A stretch of 35,946 nucleotides of DNA. Origin: Nitrospirales bacterium. GTDB taxonomy: Bacteria > Nitrospirota > Nitrospiria > Nitrospirales > UBA8639. The stretch is taken from contig RKSG01000172.1 of the NCBI GenBank assembly GCA_007570995.1, positions 1-35,946 of the forward strand, read 5' to 3'. Under the pieces are notes generated by a model. The model saw nothing but the letters and a program-made list of their open reading frames with translations. It was not told the DNA's origin and ran no database searches. Shown piece by piece: positions 1 through 7,368 of this stretch (positions within the stretch are counted from its first letter, which is position 1; each line of letters starts with the position of its first letter). Made by a program: the position numbers and the translations under genes.

Positions 1-223
1 GCCTGCCCCTGGCTTGAACCGGGGCAGGAATCCGGTCTTTTGCTTTTCACGGTTTCCCGTCAAAGACTGTCTGGCATCCTGCAAGTCTTGCCAGTCTGGC
101 TTGCTCGGAGAGCGACGGCCGGCTGGTTGTCTGTCATGTGGCTGTTCTGGATTCCTGCTTTCGCAGGAATGACAACAAAGCAAGGAATGACAAAATGGAC
201 GTCCCCGGCAGGCGGGATACAAC
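1..223. other. Intergenic left edge with hairpins
   Basis: No convincing gene is visible here. Near the left end, CCTGCCCC (2-9) pairs with GGGGCAGG (21-28). A second, REP-like palindrome lies at 151-170 and is listed separately. The region lies downstream of the minus-strand gene that ends at 224, so the hairpins could act as 3' structures on its transcript. Neither hairpin has a clear T-run on the minus strand. Confidence 0.5.
151..170. repeat. REP-like palindrome, copy 1
   Basis: ATTCCTGC (151-158) and GCAGGAAT (163-170) form a perfect 8-bp stem around a 4-base loop, followed by GAC. The same arms recur at 35694-35713, and a one-base variant (ATTCCCGC/GCGGGAAT) recurs at 35742-35767. Short extragenic palindromes of this style are dispersed in many bacterial genomes. 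Here they occur only in gaps between genes. Confidence 0.7.
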
Positions 224-1135
224 TCAGTAGGTTTGGCGTTCTACCGTCGGTTTGATGGCGGTTTCGCCAAGCAACTCGACTCCGAAACGCGTTCCTTCAC
301 TCACTTCATTGGCATAGAGCCGGCCCGTAGGTGCTTTGATTGGAATCGGCAGGTCTGTCGTTTCCCCGGGATTGATCGTGACGGTGTAGGCTTTGCTCAC
401 CATGGGATGCCAGACCTGTACCCGCCAGGTTCCCGGTGGGATATCGGTTATGGCATACGAACCGTGTTTGTCAGTAAGGGCGTAGTAGGGGTTCTGAACG
501 GCGAACCCCCAGCTTTCCATGTAGGCGTGAAAGCCGCATTGCATCACAAACAGATTGCGCTTTTTCCCCATGGCAACGCGCTGGATCAGCACCTTGCCAG
601 CCCGGTCTCCGGGCGTCCTGCCGTTCAGAAAGTCTTTTTTCCGAAGGTGTGGACTCATCGGCAGGGGAACATTAAAGAGGACACGGGCTCCATATTTTGA
701 TGTTTCATATCCCTGAATATCATGCAGGACGGGATCCATGTTCACCACTTCCACGTCAAACCCGTCCCGGACAATGGTTATGTAGGGCTCAAAGGTACAG
801 TCAATGGCCTCGATTCTGGGCGGGACGTAAGGAAATGCTTTTCCCTGGGTGATTTCTTCAATGTAGATGACCACGTTTTTGAACCCGCCATCAGGGCCGA
901 TGACAAAGGGTTGCAGGAGGCGCCAGCCGGTTCCTGTGGAGATGCGGCCGCAATACACCGGGTCGGGCAGTGTGACGAGGTTGTACCCCTTGGGTTTGGG
1001 GATTGCGCCGACCAGCGTGACGACACCCTGTAAGGTGCCCCCATTGTCCACGGTCATTTCTTCATAGCCCCAGCCCGGACTTGCGTGCAGTCCAAGTACC
1101 ATCGTCAGGCACAGGATGCATCCAATGGATTTCAT
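224..1135 (-). CDS. Exported cupredoxin-like protein with carboxypeptidase-regulatory-like domain
   Basis: This is a predicted periplasmic protein of 303 residues. I chose the ATG at 1135 because AAGGAAGAAG precedes it and a hydrophobic signal peptide follows (about residues 4-23, cleavage near GWG-Y). The frame stays open upstream to 1771, but that part overlaps the HEAT gene and looks non-coding. The middle (about 115-215) resembles a cupredoxin: His138 in VLHDIQGYE, then Cys200, His203 and Met206 in CGFHAYM. That is the His-Cys-His-Met set used for type 1 copper in plastocyanin-like folds. Residues 218-270 resemble a carboxypeptidase-regulatory-like beta sandwich (DKHGSYAITDIPPGTW). Copper binding and an electron-transfer or copper-handling role are inferred. 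It is divergent from the HEAT-repeat gene and separated from it by about 190 bp. Confidence 0.8.
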   Translation of the reverse strand: MKSIGCILCLTMVLGLHASPGWGYEEMTVDNGGTLQGVVTLVGAIPKPKGYNLVTLPDPVYCGRISTGTGWRLLQPFVIGPDGGFKNVVIYIEEITQGKAFPYVPPRIEAIDCTFEPYITIVRDGFDVEVVNMDPVLHDIQGYETSKYGARVLFNVPLPMSPHLRKKDFLNGRTPGDRAGKVLIQRVAMGKKRNLFVMQCGFHAYMESWGFAVQNPYYALTDKHGSYAITDIPPGTWRVQVWHPMVSKAYTVTINPGETTDLPIPIKAPTGRLYANEVSEGTRFGVELLGETAIKPTVERQTY

Positions 1136-1183
1136 AGAATCTTCTTCCTTCGCAAAGTTCGAAGTGAAAACACCGTGGGGCGG

Positions 1184-1189
1184 ATTGTA
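1184..1189 (-). promoter_or_regulatory. Possible -10 element for the cupredoxin-like gene
   Basis: On the minus strand the hexamer reads TACAAT, 4-5 of 6 to the sigma-70 -10 consensus, about 50 bases upstream of the ATG at 1135. The -35 region is poor (TTTAAT at 18-bp spacing), so this is only a candidate. Confidence 0.3.
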
Positions 1190-1242
1190 CCACTTCATGG
1201 TGGGAAGATTAAAGGTCCTCAATCGTTGAAATCTCACTGGCC

Positions 1243-1272
1243 TTGACCATGTTGCGGGGAACCTACTAGACT
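1243..1272 (+). promoter_or_regulatory. Candidate sigma-70 promoter for HEAT gene
   Basis: TTGACC (1243-1248) and TAGACT (1267-1272) are 18 bp apart. The predicted transcript start is near 1279, giving a leader of about 50 bases before the ATG at 1328. Judged by eye from consensus match. Confidence 0.45.
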
Positions 1273-1327
1273 CTGAGAACCTGTCCGAAGACACGTGAGG
1301 GGGCGTGTCCTGCAAAGGAGAGAATAA

Positions 1328-2164
1328 ATGAAAGCCTGTGTCGTGTGGGTAATGGCTGGATGGGTGCTCGCGTTCGGGGGGGCACACGCTCTTGCGGGAG
1401 ATGCTGGAACAAGTCTCATCCCGGGACGTCTGTTGCCCGTCCAGATTCCCTATCAGGACCCCCCCGAGGCGGAGTTCCCGGACATTGAACGAGCCACCCC
1501 TGCCCCGGAGGTGCTGTCCGAAGCGGAGCTGAAACGGGCAGAAGCCTTGTTGCCTTTGCTGGAAGGACGTCAGGAGCTGTATGTGATCGGGGAGTTTGTG
1601 CATCTTGGAACGCCAGTGGTGCCCGTGCTGGTGAAGGCCCTGAAGATGCCGGGGAGCCGGCTTCGCTATAACGCCATTGAAACGATGTCGATTATTAAAG
1701 ATCCGTGGGCTGTCCCCTATTTGCTTGAGGCGGCGAGGAATGTTGAGGATATCACGAGGATCCGGGCCCATGCGCTTCGCGTGGCTGTCCGGTTGGCACC
1801 TTTGGAGTCGCTCGCAGCACTCCAGGAGTTAGCGAAGGATGAACACGATACCATTCGACGAACGGTGGCGTTCGAATCCCGCCACGTCAGACATCCGGAA
1901 TCGGTGTCGCTTCTCATCACGTTGCTGGCCGATCAGGAACGATACGTTTCCATCGCAGCACTGGAGTCATTCTGGCGGTTAACCAGGTGGGCAGGGCCTT
2001 CGCATGATTGGCAGGGATCGACTCAGGAGCAGCGTATCGCGTGGGCCAAAGAATGGAAAGCGTGGTGGGAGGAAACGTTGAAAAGGCGGAAGGCCGATCC
2101 GGAGACGACACCCCCTGCGCCCGTGTCTTCGTGGCCGGAAATGAAGGCCCCCATGCCGGCGTGA
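1328..2164 (+). CDS. Exported HEAT-repeat protein
   Basis: The protein has 278 residues. The ATG at 1328 follows AAAGGAGAG at good spacing. Residues 1-24 form a signal peptide ending ALAGDA, so it is probably periplasmic. Residues about 60-215 contain helical repeats of the HEAT/PBS-lyase type, for example SRLRYNAIETMSIIKDPWAV, RIRAHALRVAVRLAP and RYVSIAALESFWRLT. The tail is Trp/Lys-rich and then Pro-rich (EWKAWWEETLKRRK...PPAPVSSWPEMKAPMPA). No catalytic residues are recognisable. HEAT repeats usually form scaffolds for protein-protein contacts. The partner is unknown. Peptide deformylase begins about 40 bp downstream on the same strand, so co-transcription is possible. Confidence 0.8.
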   Translation: MKACVVWVMAGWVLAFGGAHALAGDAGTSLIPGRLLPVQIPYQDPPEAEFPDIERATPAPEVLSEAELKRAEALLPLLEGRQELYVIGEFVHLGTPVVPVLVKALKMPGSRLRYNAIETMSIIKDPWAVPYLLEAARNVEDITRIRAHALRVAVRLAPLESLAALQELAKDEHDTIRRTVAFESRHVRHPESVSLLITLLADQERYVSIAALESFWRLTRWAGPSHDWQGSTQEQRIAWAKEWKAWWEETLKRRKADPETTPPAPVSSWPEMKAPMPA

Positions 2165-2207
2165 CGCCTTGTCGTGTGCCGGGTGGATGGTGAAAAGGGA
2201 GATCAGG

Positions 2208-2738
2208 ATGGCAACATTGCCCATTGCAAAAATAGGGAATCCTGTCTTGCGGACCGTCGCCGGGCCGGTTGATCCTGCGGTGATTCCCACACGGGCCTGC
2301 CAGCAGTTCATCGATGACATGCTGGAAACGATGTATGAAAATGACGGGATCGGGTTGGCGGCTCCTCAGGTGTCACGGTCTGAACAACTGGTCGTGATGG
2401 GATGCGACGGTCAGGAGGCCTTTCCCGAAACGGTGTTGATCAATCCCAGGATTGTGTTTTGTGGTCCCGCTCAGGTCGAAATGTGGGAGGGCTGTTTAAG
2501 CGTGGATGGATTGCGTGGAAAAGTGACACGTCCATCGTCTATTCGAGTCCAGGCATTGGATCGCGCGGGCGTACCCCTGGATTTTGAAGCGTCGGGGTTG
2601 TTTGCCGTGTGCATCCAGCATGAACTGGATCATTTGTGCGGGAAGCTGTTTTTGGACAGAATGACGGATCTGTCAACGCTGACGCAGTTAAAGGAATTCG
2701 ACACGTACTGGAAACGCGAACCCGTCACCGTGGTTTAG
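2208..2738 (+). CDS. def: Peptide deformylase
   Basis: This cytoplasmic metalloenzyme removes the formyl group from the initiator methionine of nascent proteins. All three family motifs are present: GIGLAAPQ (residues 47-54), EGCLS with metal-ligand Cys96, and HELDH with His138, Glu139 and His142. Length (176 residues) is typical. The start at 2208 is favoured because GGGAG lies 6-7 bases upstream and MATLPIAKIGNPVLR matches the usual N-terminus; an upstream start at 2169 would add 13 atypical residues. The usual partner fmt is not adjacent. The gene is downstream of the HEAT gene and about 100 bp before the ABC exporter. Confidence 0.95.
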   Translation: MATLPIAKIGNPVLRTVAGPVDPAVIPTRACQQFIDDMLETMYENDGIGLAAPQVSRSEQLVVMGCDGQEAFPETVLINPRIVFCGPAQVEMWEGCLSVDGLRGKVTRPSSIRVQALDRAGVPLDFEASGLFAVCIQHELDHLCGKLFLDRMTDLSTLTQLKEFDTYWKREPVTVV

Positions 2739-2842
2739 CCGGCTTGGTTCCCCTGCCTGTTTCCAGCCTTTGGCCCGGTCTTCATCTTCTCCCGAAGCAG
2801 CCGATTCGGAAGGGCTGAGCCTTTGTCGTGATGTGAAATGCT

Positions 2843-4567
2843 GTGAAAGCACTTCTTCGCATTCTGGGGTATTTGCGGCCCCACCGTCCCCTTGTCCTTG
2901 CGACGCTCTCCTTCGCCACCCTGGCGACCATGTTTGATCTGTTGCCACCGTGGCTGGTGAAGGTGATTATTGACGATGTGATTCAGGCACACGATCTCTC
3001 CCTGCTGCCGTGGGTCCTGGGCGGATTGGTCCTGGCATACGGTCTCAAAAATGTCACGAATTCTTTGCGCATTCAGTGTAACAACAGGTTGGAACAACGC
3101 GTCGTGTTCCAGATTCGCCAGCAGGTGTTTCATGCACTCCAGCGGCTCTCAATCAGTTTTTATGAGGATCGCTCCACCGGAGAAATCATGTCGCGAATCA
3201 TGAATGACACCGAACATGTCGAACGGATTTTTATTGATGGCCTGGAAGGCACGCTGACCGCCTTGTTGACGCTCCTTGGCATTACGCTTGTCCTCTTTAT
3301 GGTCAATTGGCAACTCGCACTGCTGGCGTTGATCCCTATTCCTGTTCTGATCGTGTTCGCCGTGCGATTTTCCCGGAAAGTCCATGTCTATTACCGTGAA
3401 ATTCGCGAAAAGACGTCGACCCTGAGCGGCTACCTGCACGATGCGCTTTCCGGCATTCGAGAAACCGCGGCCTTTGATCGTCATGATTTTGAACGGGAGC
3501 GGTTTGATAAGAGAAATCGCGAGGTCAGTCAGAGTAATTTGAAAGCCATGTTGCTGTGGTCCGTGTATTCGCCGGGGATGATTTTTATCGGGGCCATGGG
3601 GACGGTCCTCATTCTGTGGTCGGGGGCCACCGAGGTGGCGCAGGGACAGTTGAAAGTAGGGGAGCTGGTGATGTTTGTGTCGTATTTGGCGTTGTTTTAT
3701 GTGCCGGTGAATCAAATTCATTCCGTCAACCATATGCTCCAGCATGCCCTGGCGGCGAGTGAACGCATCTTCGAGATCCTGGATACCAGACCCGAGGTTG
3801 ACGATTGTCCCGGTGCGGTGGTGCCGACTGTCGGTGCGCGCGGGCATGTCGAGTTCAAAGACGTGGATTTTTGCTATCGCCAGGAGTCCCCGGTGTTGCA
3901 CGGGATCTCCGTTACGATCAGGGTCGGCGAGCATGTTGCCCTTGTGGGACCGAGTGGTGCGGGCAAGAGCACATTGATCAAGCTCCTGATGCGTTTTTAC
4001 GATGTCACAGGAGGCACGCTTGCTCTGGATGGTGTTGATATCCGCAAGATGCCGCTGGCGTTTTTGCGATCGTGTGTTGGCCTGGTGCAACAGGAACCGT
4101 TTCTTTTCAATGGAACGGTTCGGGAAAATATCGCCTATGGAAAACTCGATGCGACCAATCGGGAAATCGAACACGTTGCCATCGCGGCTCGGGCCCATGA
4201 TTTTATCATGGCTCTCCCGAAACAGTACGAGACCTGGATTGGGGAACGGGGCGTGAAATTGTCCGTTGGCCAGAAGCAACGGGTGGCCATTGCACGGGTG
4301 TTACTGAAAAGCCCGCCTCTTGTGATCTTCGACGAAGCCACGTCCAATATTGATACCGAGACGGAAGTCAAGATCCGTGAAGCGGTGGATGTGCTCAGTC
4401 GTGGCCGAACCACCATTTTTATTGCACATCGTCTCACCACACTGCAGGAGGTTGATCGAATTATTGTGCTTGAGCATGGACGCGTGGTTGAAGAAGGAAC
4501 CCATGCCAGGTTGCTGGACAGAAAAGGACTGTATGCCCATCTGTATGAAGCACAGTTCCATGTCTGA
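2843..4567 (+). CDS. ABC exporter, MsbA-type (fused membrane and ATPase domains)
   Basis: This 574-residue half-transporter is expected to work as a homodimer in the inner membrane. Residues about 15-310 hold six predicted transmembrane helices. The C-terminal ATPase has Walker A GPSGAGKST (369-377), signature LSVGQ (473-477), Walker B LVIFDEATSNID and H-loop IFIAHRL. The signature has Val where Gly is usual (LSGGQ); this variant is found in functional exporters, so it need not mean loss of activity. Length and order match the MsbA/lipid-exporter class, but substrate cannot be read from sequence. The start is GTG at 2843 with no strong ribosome-binding site, so expression may be low. Confidence 0.9.
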   Translation: MKALLRILGYLRPHRPLVLATLSFATLATMFDLLPPWLVKVIIDDVIQAHDLSLLPWVLGGLVLAYGLKNVTNSLRIQCNNRLEQRVVFQIRQQVFHALQRLSISFYEDRSTGEIMSRIMNDTEHVERIFIDGLEGTLTALLTLLGITLVLFMVNWQLALLALIPIPVLIVFAVRFSRKVHVYYREIREKTSTLSGYLHDALSGIRETAAFDRHDFERERFDKRNREVSQSNLKAMLLWSVYSPGMIFIGAMGTVLILWSGATEVAQGQLKVGELVMFVSYLALFYVPVNQIHSVNHMLQHALAASERIFEILDTRPEVDDCPGAVVPTVGARGHVEFKDVDFCYRQESPVLHGISVTIRVGEHVALVGPSGAGKSTLIKLLMRFYDVTGGTLALDGVDIRKMPLAFLRSCVGLVQQEPFLFNGTVRENIAYGKLDATNREIEHVAIAARAHDFIMALPKQYETWIGERGVKLSVGQKQRVAIARVLLKSPPLVIFDEATSNIDTETEVKIREAVDVLSRGRTTIFIAHRLTTLQEVDRIIVLEHGRVVEEGTHARLLDRKGLYAHLYEAQFHV

Positions 4568-4670
4568 TTCACACAGGGGGGCGAGGCGTTCTCAAAAGCG
4601 TGGCATCCGTGAACCAACGGCTTCCTGATACCGAAGGAATCGTGATACAGAAATGATCAAGCCGGGGTTG

Positions 4671-4699
4671 TTGACAGATTTCGCAATCTGCTGTAGGAT
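4671..4699 (+). promoter_or_regulatory. Strong sigma-70 promoter upstream of cold-shock gene
   Basis: A perfect -35 TTGACA (4671-4676) is followed after 17 bp by TAGGAT (4694-4699). The predicted start is near 4706, leaving a leader of about 150 bases before the csp start codon. Long structured leaders are typical of cold-shock genes. Confidence 0.7.
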
Positions 4700-4705
4700 G
4701 GACGC

Positions 4706-4800
4706 TCCCGACTTGGATAACACAAGCGTAATCCTGCATATGGGCGTTATATTCTGATATTTTCCGCAGAAGGTGTGTTGTGGCCTGTCTGCGGTTTTTT
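4706..4800 (+). ncRNA. Possible short leader RNA or sRNA
   Basis: The stretch from the predicted transcript start (about 4706) to the hairpin plus T-run at 4764-4800 would give an RNA of about 95 bases. It has no credible ORF. It could be a prematurely terminated cold-shock leader or an independent small RNA. It matches no family I recognise. Confidence 0.25.
4764..4800 (+). terminator. Terminator-like hairpin inside csp leader
   Basis: CCGCAG (4764-4769) pairs with CTGCGG (4789-4794), followed directly by six T (4795-4800). It lies between the only clear promoter (4671-4699) and the csp start codon, so it would act as an attenuator unless another promoter follows. None is obvious in 4801-4855. 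Confidence 0.55.
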
Positions 4801-4855
4801 GTTAGGTTTTGTACGGGAAAGGGGGGCTTTGGCCCGCAAGTAAGGGAGGTTGCCC

Positions 4856-5086
4856 GTGAGTGTTCGAAAGTCTGGGACAGTCAAATGGTTTAATGATCGA
4901 AAAGGGTTCGGATTTATTCGAGTCGAAGGTGAACAGGACGTCTTTGTGCACTATTCGGCTCTTCAAGGAGAGGGATTTAAGACACTGAAAGAAGCTGATC
5001 CGGTTGAATTTGATCTGGTGGAAGGAGCGAAAGGCCCACAAGCGGCCAATGTGGTCAAAACGACCTCGGCTCAACCATCAGCTTAA
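4856..5086 (+). CDS. Cold-shock domain protein
   Basis: This 76-residue single-domain protein of the CspA family binds single-stranded RNA and DNA. Early residues [16 protein letters not shown] include RNP-1 (KGFGFI), and VFVHY forms RNP-2. The GTG start at 4856 is preferred because GGGAGG lies about 7 bases upstream; an in-frame TTG at 4850 would abut that site. It is monocistronic: its own promoter lies at 4671 and a strong terminator follows at 5142. As in other csp genes the leader is long. Whether it is cold-induced or constitutive cannot be told from sequence. Confidence 0.93.
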   Translation: MSVRKSGTVKWFNDRKGFGFIRVEGEQDVFVHYSALQGEGFKTLKEADPVEFDLVEGAKGPQAANVVKTTSAQPSA

Positions 5087-5141
5087 CACGCCAACGTCAG
5101 AAAAGCCGGGTAGAGCTTGCTGACGTTATTGGACATGATGG

Positions 5142-5180
5142 CCAGAAAGGGAGGGAGATCCTCCCTTTCTGGTTTTTTTT
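5142..5180 (+). terminator. Rho-independent terminator after csp
   Basis: A perfect 13-bp stem, CCAGAAAGGGAGG (5142-5154) with CCTCCCTTTCTGG (5160-5172), is closed by a 5-base loop and followed by eight T. It ends the cold-shock transcript. Confidence 0.92.
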
Positions 5181-5295
5181 GTTGTGCCGACACACTGGAC
5201 ATGATTGTCACAGGATAGTCCCCCCATCGCATCTCTCGGAATAGCTGGGAATCCCGTCTTTTCCTTCTCTCTTCAGAAACGTATTTGCTCCTTTT

Positions 5296-5323
5296 TTGAC
5301 ATTTTGTGAGAGAGGCGTATACT
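5296..5323 (+). promoter_or_regulatory. Sigma-70 promoter of peroxiredoxin gene
   Basis: TTGACA (5296-5301) and TATACT (5318-5323) are separated by 16 bp. Predicted transcription starts near 5330, about 67 bases before the ATG. I saw no clear operator such as an OxyR or PerR box. Confidence 0.75.
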
Positions 5324-5396
5324 CTGCTGGAACGGGCATGCTGTTCTGCCAGCGTGCCCGATGGTTACTTGAGTCGATGAAAAGGAGGGATTGATC

Positions 5397-6032
5397 ATGG
5401 CACTGCGGCTAGGGGATGAAGCCCCAAATTTCACTGCTGAAACGACGGCCGGGCCGATAAATTTCCATGAATGGCTCGGAAACGGGTGGGGCGTGTTATT
5501 TTCCCACCCCAAGGATTTTACCCCCGTGTGCACCACGGAACTGGGTGCCGTGGCGAGAATTGCTGATGCATTTCAGGCACGCAACGTCAAGGTGCTTGCC
5601 ATCAGCGTGGACCCACTGGACTCGCATAAGGGCTGGGTCAACGACATCAATGAAACGCAACAGTGTACGGTCGGTTATCCGATCATTGCCGACCCCGAAC
5701 GCAAAGTTGCGACGCTGTACGACATGATCCATCCCAATGCGTTGGATAATATGACAGTGCGGTCGGTGTTTATTATCGGGCCTGATAAAAAGATTAAACT
5801 GACCCTCACCTATCCGGCCTCGACCGGAAGGAATTTTGATGAGATTCTTCGTGTCGTGGACTCGCTGCAACTGACGGCCAATCATCAGGTGGCTACCCCC
5901 GCCAACTGGAAGGATGGGGAAGATTGTATCATTGTCCCTGCGGTGAAAGACGAAGAAATTCCCTCCAAATTCCCCAAGGGCCACAGGGCGGTTAAGTCGT
6001 ATCTTCGGTACACGCCACAGCCTAACAAGTAA
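5397..6032 (+). CDS. Peroxiredoxin, Prx6 (1-Cys) type
   Basis: This 211-residue cytoplasmic enzyme reduces hydrogen peroxide and organic peroxides. The peroxidatic cysteine is Cys45 in HPKDFTPVCTTELG. The length, the internal LDSHKGWVNDI segment and the C-terminal FPKGHRAVKSYLRYTPQP are characteristic of the Prx6 subfamily. Two further cysteines (in TQQCTVGYP and GEDCIIVP) are present, so a resolving role for one of them cannot be excluded. The ATG at 5397 has AAAGGAGG about 8 bases upstream; an in-frame TTG at 5391 is less well placed. It is flanked by its own promoter (5296-5323) and terminator (6064-6093), so it is a single-gene unit. Confidence 0.94.
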   Translation: MALRLGDEAPNFTAETTAGPINFHEWLGNGWGVLFSHPKDFTPVCTTELGAVARIADAFQARNVKVLAISVDPLDSHKGWVNDINETQQCTVGYPIIADPERKVATLYDMIHPNALDNMTVRSVFIIGPDKKIKLTLTYPASTGRNFDEILRVVDSLQLTANHQVATPANWKDGEDCIIVPAVKDEEIPSKFPKGHRAVKSYLRYTPQPNK

Positions 6033-6063
6033 GGCTTTCTCGCAGGCCTCGTTCATTCCAGAA

Positions 6064-6093
6064 GGGCCGCCCCGTCCGGGGCGGCCCTTTTTT
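6064..6093 (+). terminator. Rho-independent terminator after peroxiredoxin gene
   Basis: GGGCCGCCCC (6064-6073) pairs perfectly with GGGGCGGCCC (6078-6087) around a GTCC loop, followed by six T. Reading from the minus strand the hairpin is the same but lacks an equally good T-run. Confidence 0.92.
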
Positions 6094-6154
6094 GTCGGAA
6101 TGTTGCCGAAGGGCGGACAAGAGGCTCGCAGCGTTTCGCCTGCGTTGTGGCATG

Positions 6155-6427
6155 TTACGGCTGGTACGTTTCGAACAGAAGCGCCATGACCTGAAAGCCT
6201 GCCTTACACTCACGGCAACGCAATTGGACAATGTTTCGTTCCACACACACTTCTGTCACGTGCAGGGTTTGTTGATGGTTGGCGACACAGGACGCCAATC
6301 CCGTGGCGGCACCATCTTCGTCTCGTTCCGAATCGCCGACGAGACGGGTGATGGTGCCAATGGTCAGGCGATGTCGCGATTTGCAATGAACACACGCAAT
6401 GCCGATTTTGTCGGGCAGCGTGAGCAT
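6155..6427 (-). CDS. Small protein with CxxC pairs, unknown function
   Basis: This is a predicted 90-residue soluble protein that I do not recognise. CVHC near the N-terminus and CREC near the C-terminus look like two zinc knuckles or a single zinc site joined over about 60 residues; two further cysteines lie between. The ATG at 6427 has a G-rich GGGGGTG upstream. The frame is open to an ATG at 6502, which would add 25 residues without a better ribosome-binding site. It lies about 220 bp downstream of the lipoprotein gene and may be the last gene of the ettA cluster. Confidence 0.5.
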   Translation of the reverse strand: MLTLPDKIGIACVHCKSRHRLTIGTITRLVGDSERDEDGAATGLASCVANHQQTLHVTEVCVERNIVQLRCRECKAGFQVMALLFETYQP

Positions 6428-6646
6428 TTTCACCCCCAGTGCCAGGGGATGGACGGAAAAGCATTGCTGTAAAAATGCTCCGGAGCGAAAAATGGTTGCC
6501 ATGCTGTGGCCCCGTTTAGTCAGACCAGACCGGATCAGGACAGCCGGAGAGTGGGGGACTCACCGTGCGACGACCGGCAAACTGACGATGGTTGTTCAAA
6601 GGAGTGGCAGGATTGTGGGCAGAAAAGATTGCAGCCGGGAACGAGG

Positions 6647-7057
6647 TCACAAGGATGTGGCCGTGCATTTTTCCCGCTTCCAGCTTTTGAGGATATTGGC
6701 TTTGTCAAACGTGAGCACATAGTGAAAACACCGCGGCCTGTCCGTCTCGTCCGTTTCGATCTCGCTCCCGATCATGGCACCCAGCGTGTCAGTGGCGTGG
6801 CGCATGCCTGTGACACCCATGGGGTCGAGATCCTCATTTGTGAGTGCATAACGGTAGATCCAGGTGGTTTGACCGTTGAGAATCGAGATCTTTTTTTTCC
6901 ATGGTTCACCGAACCGGTCGATGACCTCTTCCTGCGAGGCTTGCTGAACTGCATCATTGAGAAACGACTCTCGCCAATGGCTGCATGCCGGAAGCCACAT
7001 GCCCAGCACCAGCAGGGCGGCCCATATGTACAACGCCGGTCTGACCGGCCGGATCAT
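6647..7057 (-). CDS. Small predicted lipoprotein
   Basis: The protein has 136 residues when started at the ATG at 7057. It opens with a basic-hydrophobic signal and a lipobox-like LPAC (WLPACSHW), so it is probably a lipoprotein. The rest contains EEVIDRFGEPWKKKISILNGQTTWIYRY, reminiscent of the SmpA/BamE-like or 'outer membrane assembly lipoprotein' style in which DVxxxFGxP precedes a beta strand; that link is tentative. An alternative ATG at 7141 overlaps the end of the upstream gene by translational coupling (TAAAATG) and would put 28 extra residues before the signal peptide. It is the second gene after ettA. Confidence 0.65.
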   Translation of the reverse strand: MIRPVRPALYIWAALLVLGMWLPACSHWRESFLNDAVQQASQEEVIDRFGEPWKKKISILNGQTTWIYRYALTNEDLDPMGVTGMRHATDTLGAMIGSEIETDETDRPRCFHYVLTFDKANILKSWKREKCTATSL

Positions 7058-7142
7058 TGAAAATGGGGCTTCTGCCCCCCGATACAGGCATGGGCTTGTG
7101 TCGCCGACTTGAAATGTTTCTGTGTGACGCAACGGATCCATT

Positions 7143-7364
7143 TTATGGGGCCCTGTGGTCCCGCGATGCCAGTTTGTCGGTCGCGATGCGATAGAACGCA
7201 TACACCTGAGCACACAGGCCGGTAACAATCAAGCCCAGTGCCACGGCCAACCAGATCGAACCCGGCTGGTGCAGGCCCTCGATCCCCAGCATAAATCCTG
7301 TCGCGATGGCCAGAATACCAATGACTCGCGCGATCCAGATTTCGGGGCGGCTCGGGACAGACAT
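7143..7364 (-). CDS. Small two-helix membrane protein
   Basis: The 73-residue product has two predicted transmembrane segments (about residues 12-31 and 36-60) and a short charged tail. It starts 4 bases after the ettA stop codon, and its ribosome-binding site (AAGGGAG) lies in the last codons of ettA, so the two are likely translated from one mRNA. No family is recognised. The close coupling to a ribosome-associated ABC-F protein may simply be operon packing. Confidence 0.7.
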   Translation of the reverse strand: MSVPSRPEIWIARVIGILAIATGFMLGIEGLHQPGSIWLAVALGLIVTGLCAQVYAFYRIATDKLASRDHRAP

Positions 7365-7368
7365 TGCG

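Noticed and set aside
1136-1771. Upstream extension of the minus-strand cupredoxin frame
   Set aside because: The extension overlaps the HEAT gene on the other strand, the sequence is low-complexity basic and Pro-rich, and a signal peptide with a good ribosome-binding site begins at 1135.
3149-4279. 376-codon minus-strand open frame inside the ABC exporter
   Set aside because: It is antisense to a well-supported ABC exporter, has no domain content and is composed of His/Arg-rich shadow sequence.
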